From the NCBI RefSeq assembly GCF_037325665.1, contig NC_090249.1, forward strand, positions 60,615,127 through 60,679,126: DNA of 64,000 nt, written 5' to 3'. Source of the DNA: Littorina saxatilis (lineage: Eukaryota; Mollusca; Gastropoda; Littorinimorpha; Littorinidae). Both the position numbers and the translations under genes were made by a program. Below, in pieces: positions 9,984 through 20,796 of the stretch. Position 1 is the first letter of the stretch; each line of letters opens with the position of its first letter. The notes under the pieces are model-generated. The model was not told the origin of the DNA. It did not search any database and worked only from the letters and a program-made list of their open reading frames with translations.

Positions 9984-11301
9984 TATCCCATGACCTCCCT
10001 TCTTTGTCTCTGTTACTTCAGTATGGGTATATATGTTGTATTTTTATAGCTCAATAAATACATCATGGACTCCAAAAAATATATGATAGTGCAGATTCCG
10101 ATTTGGGCAAAGAACTACTTTCCTCCCGACCTTTGACCTTGCGCCAAACAAATAGATTGTAATACACTCTTAATTGCTTTGCTGCTAAAGAGTTCTATCC
10201 GCAGTTTTATTAACCCGTGCATAACACTAGTTTGAACAGTCGAACACTATCACAATGCCCATGGCTACAAACCAAAACAAAAAAACGAGTACCCTCCCTT
10301 GCATCGAAGCAGACGACTGTCAGTGAGAGTCTGTCACACAGATCTGTCAGCAGTGTCGGTGTGGGAACTGACAGAAGCTAGGGAGCACAGATAATAGAAG
10401 CCCTGTCACATAGACTAATCACACAATCAATACACATTTGGCTCATGTTTTAAATGACAGTTTCGAGTTTGTTAGTCAAACTCAAAGCAACAACACTGGT
10501 CTGGTGTCATGCGTAGCGGGACCGAGAAGGGTCCTTACTGCATGGTTTGGGGTGGCTTCGCTTCGTATCAAACATCGGCTGTTTCACGTATTTTGCGAGC
10601 AAGTCTACTCTTTTGCCTGGCTCTGCAGTAAGTCCACATTGGCGATGAAGGTATCCAAGAACTTAACATGTGTGCATTTTTCCGTAATCCAGTCATATTC
10701 CTTCAAAATGCAATCAATCGGCGGTGACAGACTTGGTGTCAGCAATTCGCGACTTCACCAACTGGGTCCCGTTTTCCTCACACCCATACCAGTTTAGGTT
10801 CATCCATGCAAACACACTCGCAAAACGTTTATCACGTAGATACATTTCAAATAGGTTAAATCTAAACCTACATATTTGTTCCCTAAAATTTGCTTCTCTG
10901 TCAATAAGCCTGATTGTATAATAATACGTTCGAGAAAAACAACGTGGAATCGATTCTGAATCGAGTAAGCCAAATGGGTGCCAACCCGGTTTCGCCCGTT
11001 CTGCCGACCTGAAACGCAAAACAAAAGAATTGTGCGCTTCAACTAAATTAATTTCTATACGACTTCATTATTTTCTTGCAACTTATGAACCTTTACTTAA
11101 AGCTTTTAAATGGTCTGAAAGTAGTGTTACCGCGTACTTATCGATGCACTCATTCGTTTTATTTTTTTCAGCGACGGTCACTTAGTTTAAGGTTGCAAAA
11201 GGGCCAAGTCTCGCTGGCACCACTGTTTCACTCTCCACAGATCGCAACAGTGCCGCTAGTAGTCTACACTTTGTGTTTGATGGTAGAATGGGATATACAG
11301 A
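9984..11301. other. No recognisable feature
   Basis: Mixed-composition DNA with short, unconvincing open frames (for example 10438-10797 plus, 10714-11019 minus). I see no splice-bounded exon, RNA gene or repeat family here. Confidence 0.4.
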
Positions 11302-11461
11302 TTACAACACTCGTGGTTTTTTATATGGCTTGTATTTCAGTCAAGACCCAGCGGGAATATCAATCGAGAGCCACTCGCCAGAGGCTCGTGTCTCCCGATG
11401 ATATTCATCCGCTGGGTCTTGACTGAAATACAAGCCATATAAAAAACCACTCGTGTTGTAA
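11302..11461. mobile_element. Near-perfect hairpin element (53-bp arms)
   Basis: The left arm 11302-11354 (TTACAACACTCGTGG ... AAGACCCAGCGG) and right arm 11409-11461 (CCGCTGGGTCTTGAC ... GTGTTGTAA) are inverted copies that differ by only a few bases. The 54-bp centre also has smaller inverted pieces (GAATATCA / TGATATTC-like). Likely a short MITE. The long foldback could also be transcribed as a hairpin RNA. Confidence 0.8.
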
Positions 11462-11566
11462 CCTATACATAGACTACGTTGCAAGCCCCTGGAGCAAATT
11501 TTTGACTAGTGCTTTTGTGAACAAGAAACAATTGACAAGTGGCTCTATCCCATCTCCCCCCTTCCC

Positions 11567-11628
11567 TCCGTCGCGATATAACCTTGAATGGTTGAAAACG
11601 ACGTTAAACACCAAATAAAGAAAGAAAG
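11567..11628 (+). mobile_element. SINE 3'-end fragment
   Basis: The segment GTCGCGATATAACCTTGAA ... GACGTTAAACACC ... (AAAG)n is the same 3' end as at 60332-60398. Only the tail end is present. I saw no target-site duplication here. Confidence 0.7.
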
Positions 11629-11955
11629 TGTCAACACTCAGTTGGCAGTAGGCCAGAGACATAGTAGGCAGTGGAAAGTGACTAAAAAGTGACCTAAGTT
11701 GAAAAGATGTGTATTTCTACTCCAGACAATATGGAGGCTCTGGTGTCACTAATACTGATCAATGTGCTGTCTTTGCTTTGTTTAGCAACCAGCATCAAAG
11801 AGGCGCATAGAGGACTGCCTGGGAGAAGAGGACCACCTGCTAAGCTGCGTGCATTTTTAATTTCTCCGCAGCATAATATGCATGTTTTTGTTATGAAATA
11901 AAATTGTTGATCGTATCTTGAGTTTATGCTCTTACATGTAATAGTCCTTATGATC
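11629..11955. other. No recognisable feature
   Basis: Short open frames on both strands (for example 11707-11901) have no recognisable domain, and no repeat was noticed. Confidence 0.35.
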
Positions 11956-11959
11956 TGTG

Positions 11960-12560
11960 ACTGAGTGTGAAAGTTGGTGTGTGTGCGTGGATACATTTAC
12001 CAAAACCTACATTCACTCTCAACGTTGCATTCACGTCGAAATCAAACCAAACCACAACCACAACCAAAAATTCACGTTGTGTCGACATGTAATTCACGTC
12101 AATTTTATAACGAAAAATGCACCAAAACTCAACTTTCACGTTGTGTCAACGTAGAATTCACGTAATTCTTGACCTAAATGTTACGTTCCATTCACGTGGA
12201 CATTACGTAAAAATGCAACGCAATTTCAACCAAACCACAACCACAACCAAAAATTCACGTTGTGACAACGTAGAATTCACGTAATGTTTTTACGAACAAT
12301 CCACCTCCACCAATAATTCACGTTGCATTCACGTTGGTGTCACGTAAAATGCAACGTTGTTTTCCAACGTTATTCCCACGTGATTTCGTCCATACAAATC
12401 TACGTAAAAAAAAACGTTGAAACGCAACGTAAACCCAACGTAATAGTTAGTTAGTTAGTTAGCTGTTGCTTTTCGGGTCCAGTGGACCATAATAGGCCAA
12501 ATCAGGACCCCACCCAACGTAACCCAACGTGAATATAACGTGAATACAACGTAAAATTGT
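11960..12560. repeat. ACGT-rich degenerate repeat region
   Basis: The tetranucleotide ACGT occurs every 10-25 bases, mostly within TTCACGT, CAACGT or ACGTAA contexts on both strands. Two longer units (CAAACCACAACCACAACC plus AAAATTCACGTTGTG) recur at about 12048 and 12231. There is no coding frame of note. It resembles decayed, short-period repeats found inside some DNA transposons; its origin here is not determined. Confidence 0.65.
12444..12512 (-). mobile_element. SINE 3'-tail fragment
   Basis: On plus a (GTTA)n run is followed by GCTGTTGCTTTTCGGGTCC and GGACCATAATAGGCC. On minus this would be a SINE 3' end with a (TAAC)n tail. I recall this motif as common in gastropod DNA; that is memory, not a search. 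Confidence 0.5.
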
Positions 12561-12567
12561 TTGCTGG

Positions 12568-14475
12568 GCTGTTTGTTCCTGCCGTAAGGAGTGGATTCAG
12601 ATACATCTGTAGAGTCTACCTGTTTGTTCCTGTCGTAAGGAGTGGATTCAGACACATCTATAGAATCTACCTGTGTGTTACTGTCGTAAGGAGTGGATTC
12701 AGATACATCTAAAGAATCTACCTGTGTGTTACTGTCGTAAGGAGTGGATTCAGATACATCTAAAGAATCTACCTGTTTGTTCCTGCCGTAAGGAGTGGAT
12801 TCAGACACATCTATAGAATCTACCTGTTTGTTACTGCCGTAAGGAGTGGATTCAGACACATCTATAGAATCTACCTGTTTGTTACTGCCGTAAGGAGTGG
12901 ATTCAGACACATCTAAAGAATCTACCTCTTTGTTACTGCCGTAAGAAGTAGATTCAGATACATCTAAAGAATCTACCTGTTTGTTCCTGCAGTAAGGAGT
13001 GGATTCAGACACATCTATAGAATCTACCTGTTTGTTACTGCCATAAGGAGTGGATTCAGATACATCTATAGAATTTACCTGTGTGTTACTGCCGTAAGAA
13101 GTGGATTCAGACACATCTATAGAATCTACCTGTTTGTTACTGCCATAAGGAGTGGATTCAGACACATCTATAGAATCTACCTGTTTGTTACTGTCGTAAG
13201 GAGTGGATTCAGACACATCTATAGAATCTACCTGTTTGTTCCTACAGTAAGGAGTAGATTCAGATACATCTATAGAATCTACCTGTTTGTTCCTGCCGTA
13301 AGGAGTGGATTCAGACACATCTATAGAATCTACCTGTTTGTTACTGTCGTAAGGAGTGGATTCAGATACATCTATAGAATCTAACTGTTTGTTTCTGCAG
13401 TAAGGAGTAGATTCAGACACATCTATAAAATCTACCTGTTTGTTGCTGTCGTAAGGAGTGGATTCAGACACATCTATAGAATCTACCTGTTTGTTGCTGT
13501 CGTAAGGAGTAGATTCAGACACATCTATCGAATCTACCTGTTTGTTGCTGTCGTAAGGAGTGGATTCAGACACATCTATAGTATCTACCTGTTTGTTGCT
13601 GTCGTAAGGAGTGGATTCAGACACATCTATAGAATCTACCTGTTTGTTGCTGTCGTAAGGAGTGGATTCAGATACATCTATAGAATCTACCTGTTTGTTA
13701 CTGTCGTAAGGAGTGGATTCAGACACATCTATAGAATCTACCTGTTTGTTGCTGTCGTAAGGAGTAGATTCAGACACATCTATGGAATCTACCTGTTTGT
13801 TGCTGTCGTAAGGAGTGGATTCAGACACATCTATAGTATCTACCTGTTTGTTGCTGTCGTAAGGAGTGGATTCAGACACATCTATAGAATCTACCTGTTT
13901 GTTGCTCTGGTAAGGAGTAGATTCAGACACATCTATAGAATCTACCTGTTTGTTGCTGTCGTAAGGAGTGGATTCAGACACATCTATAGTATCTACCTGT
14001 TTGTTGCTGTCGTAAGGAGTGGATTCAGACACATCTATAGAATCTACCTGTTTGTTGCTGTCGTAAGGAGTGGATTCAGATACATCTATAGAATCTACCT
14101 GTTTGTTGCTGTCGTAAGGAGTGGATTCAGATACAGATCTATAGAATCTACCTGTTTGTTACTGTCGTAAGAAGTGGATTCAGATACATCTATAGAATCT
14201 ACCTGTTTGTTCCTGCAGTAAGGAGTAGATTCAGATACATCTATAGAATCTACCTGTTTGTTGCTGCAGTAAGGAGTAGATTCAGATACATCCGTAGTAT
14301 CTACCTGTTTGTTGCTGTCGTAACGAGTGGATTCAGATACATCTATAGTATCTACCTGTTTGTTGCTGTCGTAACGAGTGGATTCAGATACATCTATAGT
14401 ATCTACGTGTTTGTTCCTGCAGTAAGGAGTAGATTCAGATACATCCGTAGTATCTACCTGTTTGTTGCTGTCAGC
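12568..14475. repeat. 51-bp (17-codon) minisatellite, about 37 copies
   Basis: Consecutive 51-bp units each encode, on minus, variants of DVSESTPYDSNKQVDSI. A 525-codon minus frame (12455-14032) runs through about 29 units and a second frame (14095-14484) through the rest; they are separated by a two-base insertion near 14130 and other changes. Many unit differences are silent in this frame (GTG/GTA, TCC/TCT, AGT/AGC), and others swap G, D, C or R at two positions. At its downstream edge the frame runs on into unrelated ACGT-rich DNA. I see no start context, splice site or partner domain, so coding status is unproven. Confidence 0.9.
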
Positions 14476-14518
14476 GTGTAACAAATACCTTCATTCCCCA
14501 CCAGCATCAATTGTAGTC

Positions 14519-14805
14519 GACCTGTCAGCTTGACTCCGTGGTGAATCTGGCAAATCACTGAAGGATTCGCCTGCAAGACCAGCGCAGATTTTCGTTGTGA
14601 TCACACATGCCGGTTGCTTCAGCAGGCGACTCAAATTGAGTAATCATCTTTGCGCTTTCTTTGCTTTCCATTGTGGACCTGTCAACGAGTCAGACTTAGT
14701 GAAGGATACACCTGTGACGAGTGCAGTGTCGTGTTATGGTTGCCTGTAATGTCAGTTGTTTGAAAAGGCAACTCAAAGTGAGTATTCGTTGGCGCTTTCT
14801 TCGCG
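14519..14805 (+). repeat. Diverged tandem duplication (about 145-bp period)
   Basis: The block GACCTGTCAGC ... GGATTCGCCTG ... GTTGCTTCAGCAGGCGACTCAA ... GCGCTTTCTT recurs in diverged form from about 14673 (GACCTGTCAACG ... GGATACACCTG ... AGGCAACTCAA ... GCGCTTTCTTC). Two copies only. Function unknown. Confidence 0.55.
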
Positions 14806-15947
14806 AAGGTGGGAAAGGAAATAAAGGAATCATTGAATATAAATCTATGTCTGAAGACCCAGGTAAGCAAATACAAGCAGAGAGCATCGAGGCTTGGGGA
14901 ATAAAAATCAATATTTTGTTCCTGAGGTAAACGTCAGGATAACTGCGAGAAAAACTTTGAACAATGCTCGAATGATAAGTATTGTACACTCGTTCCCCCA
15001 AACAATGCTGGGAACAATGACTGCGAGAAAATCAGTACGACGCAAGGGGATTATATTGTAAAACTCGGTTGCAGATTAATTCTTAAAGAAAACAACTTTG
15101 AGACCGACGGTTGCAAAAGATTTGATCTTTTGAAAGATACTGTGCACCAATTCACAAGCCATGCAAGATGTAACATGATAGTACAGTTCTCACAATTAAA
15201 GGACTTTGCTGAGTTATTGTCAGAGATACAATTCATGCAACATTTAAAATGATAGCAAAGTTTTTGCAAAGAACTGTAATGGTTTATTGCAAGAAATGTG
15301 TTATTGGACATGTGCATGTTGAGAGAATAGCATCGTTATCAGGTCAGCATAGATAGGCCTGTTAGCATGGCGTTGGATATAGTCCTTTGTCTTGTTAGAT
15401 TTTTTGTCAGAACTTTTCAACTTTTTAATTGCAACTCCTACCCCTCAACCCTTTTATTTGTAACTGAAAATAGCTCGACTATATCTTCTGGTAAGCCAAC
15501 TGCACCAGAACAAGAAGAAAAGTATAAAGAGAGCCATCAAAACACGATTTTACTGGATTTACGGTTACGCCTGCTATTGGCATGATGAATATAAAAAAAA
15601 ATGTTTCGATTGAACATAGGTTTTTCCTTTTTTGAGCTCTATGACATCAGAGTCCGACAAAAACCTCATAATGAGACGGATAGCCGAGACAACAAAAGAG
15701 TGCATGTTTGTGTCGTTTACTGTGAAAAGTCATATCTTACTTGAAGTGTCTGCGATTGGCGGAAAAGCCTAAAACTCAAACGAAAAATAGAAACGCCTTA
15801 TATACTTTCGGTGCGATGATATCAGCGTCGGCCTGCGCTTGCGATGGGCCGTTCGGCAGCAATAATTGCTGTTTCGGCTTTTCGACTGCGAGAAATTCAC
15901 CCGTGGAGGACGCCCATTAAAATGAAGTATGATCATCATACTAAAAA
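14806..15947. other. No recognisable feature
   Basis: Only short open frames without domains. No repeat family or RNA gene was recognised. Confidence 0.4.
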
Positions 15948-16535
15948 AACAAGTCGCGTAAGGCGAAAATACAACATTTAGTCAAGTTGCTGTCGAACTC
16001 ACAGAATGAAACTGAACGCAATGCAACGCAGCAAGACCGTATACTCGTAGCATCGTCAGTCCACCGCTCATGGCAAAGGCAGTGAAATTGACAAGAAGAG
16101 CGGGGTAGTAGTTGCGCTGAGAAGGATAGCACGCTTTTCTGTACCTCTCTTCGTTTTCACTTTCTGAGCGTGTTTTCAATCCAAACATATCATATCTATA
16201 TGTTTTTGGAATCAGGAACCGACAAGGAATAAGATGAAAGTGTTTTTAAATTGATTTCGAAAATTTAATTTTGATCATAATTTTTATATTTTTAATTTTC
16301 AGAGCTTGTTTTTAATCCAAATATAACATATTTATATGTTTTTGGAATCAGAAAATGATGGAAAATAAGATGAACGTAAATTTGGATCGTTTTATAAAAA
16401 AAATAATTTTTTTACAATTTTCAGATTTTTAATGACCAAAGTCATTAATTAATTTTTAGGCCACCAAGCTGAAATGCAATACCGAAGTCCGGGCTACTTG
16501 ACTAAATGTTGTATTTTCGCCTTACGCGACTTGTT
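15948..16535. mobile_element. Fold-back Family A derivative (same end on both sides)
   Basis: It begins with the Family A CTTGTT-type end (AACAAGTCGCGTAAGGCG at 15948), runs about 545 bp into the core, then stops at GGGC and is closed by an inverted copy of the same end (16494-16535, ending GCGACTTGTT). The two ends form a nearly perfect terminal inverted repeat of about 40 bp. The normal 5' end and microsatellite are missing. Confidence 0.75.
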
Positions 16536-17030
16536 ATTATTATTATTATTATTATCATTATCATGAAAGCTTATATAGCGCGAACCACAATTAACCGTTG
16601 CTCTCCGCGCTTTACATATTAATTTCTGCCGTTTGAAATTGAATTTTTTTACAGACAAACAGACATTTTTTACACACAATATATAACGCATTCACATCGG
16701 CCAGTAAACCTCAAGCCATTACGGCGAATATTTACTTTTCGTGGCCTATTATTCCAAGTCAAACGGGTATTTGGTGGACATTTTTTATCTATGCCTATAC
16801 AATTTTGGCCAGGAAAGACCCTTTTGTCAATCATGGGATCTTTAACGTGCACACCCCAATGTAGTGTACACGAAGGGACCTCGGTTTTTCGTCTCATCCG
16901 AAAGACTAGCACTTGAACCCACCACCTAGGTTAGGAAAGGGGGGAGAAAATTGCTAACGCCCTGACCCAGGTTCGAACTCGCAACCTCTCGCTTCCGAGC
17001 GCAAGTGCGTTACCACTCGACCACCCAGTC
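16536..17030 (-). mobile_element. tRNA-derived SINE, nearly complete
   Basis: On minus the head contains a Pol III A box (TGGTCGAGTGG, plus 17013-17023) and B box (GAGTTCGAACC, plus 16970-16980) in tRNA-like spacing. The body follows with GTGCACGTTAAAGATCCC, then GGTTCGCGCTATATAAGC, and an (ATA)n tail at 16536-16560. Such SINEs are transcribed by RNA polymerase III and moved by a partner LINE. A central domain shared with 841-1134 is evident. Mollusc SINE superfamilies with conserved centres are known, but I do not assign one. Confidence 0.85.
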
Positions 17031-17566
17031 CATTTCAGGCTGTTTTGTTTTCCTCAGGCAAAATATAATTAAAACTAATGAAAAAAAAGTGTTTCAATTT
17101 GCATCCGGCAGTTTGGGTTAATTATCTTGCGTTTGGGGATGTGACTTTTTTTTTTAGATGGGATATTATATTTGGTTTGGGGTTGTGGTTCCATTTTATC
17201 TGTGGGCAGGTATTTAAGTGTATAAAAAACATTACAATTCCAGGCAAGTGTTTCGTTACAATGGAACTTGGAAGAAAAGTGTTGTTCGGCAGTACAGTAA
17301 AACCTGTCTCTAAAGGACACCCTTGGGGTATGGTAATGGTGTCCCTATTAGACAGGTGTCCTTTCTTCACAGGTGGAGGGGCTGGGGCAATATTTTACAA
17401 AGAACACATAAAATGTACAAGACACTTTTTGTCAATTCTGGAGTATGTATTTATTTTTCAACACAAAACACAAGGTAAAAACTTAAATAAAATTAATTAA
17501 ATAAAATAAACTTAAATAAAATTACCAGATCATTGTACAAGGCACAGATTGAGGTCGGTGACAGGA
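17031..17566. other. No gene; possible old repeat around 17.3 kb
   Basis: Around 17290-17380 the pattern AAACCTGTCTCTAAAGGACA ... GTGTCCCTATTAGACAGG forms an imperfect inverted repeat of a kind scattered in invertebrate DNA. The remaining sequence has no convincing coding frame. Confidence 0.35.

Positions 17567-17607
<41 letters not shown>
17567..17607. repeat. (GA)n microsatellite
   Basis: About 40 bases of perfect AG dinucleotide, followed by (GACT)n that forms the tail of the next SINE fragment. Confidence 0.95.
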
Positions 17608-17610
<3 letters not shown>

Positions 17611-17786
17611 ACTGACTATTAGGGTTTAACGTCCTCTTAGACCAATTGGTCTATATCGGGACAGGTATTGGTAATACGCTGAAGATATGGTGTGATACTT
17701 TGATTCGAACAAGCCCGCTGTGGCTGTCTCCTTCGACACACCAGGGTTTGTCTCGTTGAAATGTTGATGCTTGCATATGTTTTTTT

Positions 17787-17790
<4 letters not shown>
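17608..17790 (-). mobile_element. SINE 3' part with (GTCA)n tail
   Basis: Read on minus the segment ends GGACGTTAAACCCTAATAGTC with a (AGTC)n tail; upstream is TGTCCCGATATAGACC. The 3' end resembles those at 11567, 35734 and 60332 (CGTTAAAC or CGTTAAGC). A tRNA head was not identified. Confidence 0.55.

Positions 17791-17880
<90 letters not shown>
17791..17880. repeat. (GT)n microsatellite, about 90 bp
   Basis: Perfect GT dinucleotide. Open frames across it are low-complexity artefacts. Confidence 0.97.
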
Positions 17881-17882
<2 letters not shown>

Positions 17883-18060
17883 CTTAGAAAAGGGACAGGA
17901 ATGACTGATGCACAGACTTTGTTGGGATTTCCTGGTTTTGTCATTAACATCCTCGTCCTAAGCGCGTAAGCCACGATGCTAGCTCAAAAAGCCTAACGTC
18001 ATGCTGTTATCACTCACTGCTCTTACAAACGAACACACACAAACCTATGAATAAAGTAGA

Positions 18061-18420
18061 TCTTACGGGATTTAACGTTTTTTTAACTGCCAAAATTTTA
18101 CTTTTTATTCTTGTTGGAATTCACAACATTTCATAAAGATCGGTGAAAAATGAGAAAATAACGGTTTATAACTGACAAAAGCTTGTTTTTCTTCTGAAAA
18201 GTACGTATTGAAACTCAGTTATGGACAACGGACCTACTCACAAAATTTCATAAAGATTGGTGAAAAAACGGGATTTAACGGTTTTTTAACTGCCAAAAAT
18301 CAACTTTTTATTCTTGTTGAAATTCAGTTAGGGACAACCAACCTAACCACAACATTTCAGTGATCGGTGAAAAATTAGAAAATAACGGTTTATAACGGGT
18401 TTTTAACTGCCCCAGGTGGC
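18061..18420 (+). repeat. Diverged tandem repeat with GATCGGTGAAAAA motif
   Basis: The blocks GGGATTTAACGTTTTTTTAACTGCC and TTTCATAAAGATCGGTGAAAA recur two to three times with a period near 185 bp (about 18067, 18166, 18252, 18370). The second block resembles the AAATTTCATAAAGATCGGTC motif of Family A, so this may be a relative or old derivative. Confidence 0.55.
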
Positions 18421-18561
18421 CCATACCAATAAAAACAGTTTTATTCTGCTAAAAACCGCATCTCCTTTCTTACCCACAACAACATTAATAAGATAAAGCA
18501 AGTCTAAAAAATGGTGTTTGTGTAACACTTTTTGGACACACTGACAGATTCCTGGCCTACT

Positions 18562-18632
18562 AGTACACCACGACCCTCGTCTCGATTCCCCCCTCTATGT
18601 TAAAACATTTAGTCAAAACTTGACTAAATGTA
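18562..18632 (-). mobile_element. Family A 5'-terminal fragment
   Basis: Only the last 70 bases on plus (CACCACGACCCTCGTCTCG ... AACTTGACTAAATGTA) are present. It is tail to tail with the plus-strand copy that begins 90 bp later. Confidence 0.75.
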
Positions 18633-18723
18633 AAAAGAGTTAAAAATTCAGACATTTAGCTTGAAGAAAATGTCTCGAAAAGAGCAGGGCACAGAACCCG
18701 AATGGTGAGGCGAAACTCATCAT

Positions 18724-19607
18724 TATATTTAGTCAAGTTTTGACTGAATATTTTAACATCGAGGGGGAATCGAAACGAGGGTCGTGGTGTATGTGCGTGT
18801 GTGCGTGCGTGTGTGCGTGCGTGTGTGTGTGTGTGTGTGTGTGTAGAGCGATTCAGACTAAACTACTGGACCGATCTTTATGAAATTTGACATGAGAGTT
18901 CCTGGGTATGAAATCCCCGAACGTTTTTTTCATTTTTTTGATAAATGTCTTTGATGACGTCATATCCGGCTTTTCGTAAAAGTTGAGGCGGCACTGTCAC
19001 GCCCTCATTTTTCAACCACATTGGTTGAAATTTTGGTCAAGTAATCTTCGACGAAGCCCGGACTTTGGTATTGCATTTCAGCTTGGTGGCTTAAAAATTA
19101 ATCAATGACTTTGGTCATTAACAATCTGAAAATTGTAAAAAAAAATAAAAATTTATAAAACGATCCAAATTTACGTTTATCTTATTTTCCATCATTTGCT
19201 GATTCCAAAAACATATAAATATGTTATATTCGGATTAAAAACAAGCTCTGAAAATTAAATATATAAAAATTATTATCAAATTTTTTTTTCGAAATCAATT
19301 TAAAAACACTTTCATCTTATTCCTTGTCGGTTCCTGATTCCAAAAATATATAGATATGATATGTTTGGATTAAAAACACGCTCAGAAAGTTAAAACGAAG
19401 AGAGGTACAGAAAAGCGTGCTATCCTTCTCAGCGCAACGAATACCCCGCTCTTCTTGTCAATTCCACGGGCACTGCCTTTGCCACGGGCGGTGGAGTGAC
19501 GATGCTACGAGTATACGGTCTTGCTGCGTTGCGTTGCGTTCAGTTTCATTCTGTGAGTTCGACAGCTACTTGACTAAATATTGTATTTTCGCCTTACGCG
19601 ACTTGTT
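18724..19607 (+). mobile_element. Family A element, full length
   Basis: A complete plus-strand copy: TATATTTAGTCAAG start, GT tract (about 18792-18843), GACCGATCTTTATG motif, CRE palindrome TGACGTCA at 18955-18962, and GCGACTTGTT end. No coding capacity. Confidence 0.85.
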
Positions 19608-20136
19608 TTATTATTATTTTTGTGAAAGCATAATCATGTTAATCGCCTCTGATCTAGCCAGGATTTTACAAAGTTTGCGAGTATCCATACATTTTAATAT
19701 ATGCACAGTTTATTGTTTAGTTTCAGGCCGACAGATTAACTTAATGTTTTGATATCGCTTCACGCGACTTGACTTTTTCTTTGACTCGGCTTATTGACAC
19801 GGTGATGTAGTGACATATGGTCCATTAACAAGGTGGAGTAAAGATATTCTTTGTTTCGGTCACATATAACATAATTACGAGAAAATCAGGGCGAAACTAT
19901 AATACTGATAAGAATGTTTGCATGGAGCTAAAGTGAGATCATACCTTGCTTTGACCTTCGGCAGTCAAGAAAGAACTAAACAAATATCGCTGCAAAATGA
20001 AAACTCATACAAAAGTCTGTGTGGCAGCGGCAGTTTTGAGCAAAGCATGCGTGCCATGTACTTTTCTCGCCTTTTATCACAAAAGTGCTTGAAGCAAATG
20101 AGACTTTAATGCTTTTTTTGCCATTTGGAGTATTAA
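19608..20136. other. No recognisable feature
   Basis: Unique-looking DNA with short open frames only. Confidence 0.4.
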
Positions 20137-20619
<483 letters not shown>

Positions 20620-20796
20620 CCTATTGATTGGGATAAAAATCAACACTCGCGCGAAAGAGTGATGGAGTTTTGTTGCGTGTGTTGCGACTATCGTCGGCTT
20701 CTTAGCATTTTCTTTGAAGCTGGGGATAATGCCATTAACCTTATTGAGCGGCCTTTATGATTTATTTTGTAATTTCTCTTTGTACTCTGCATGTGT

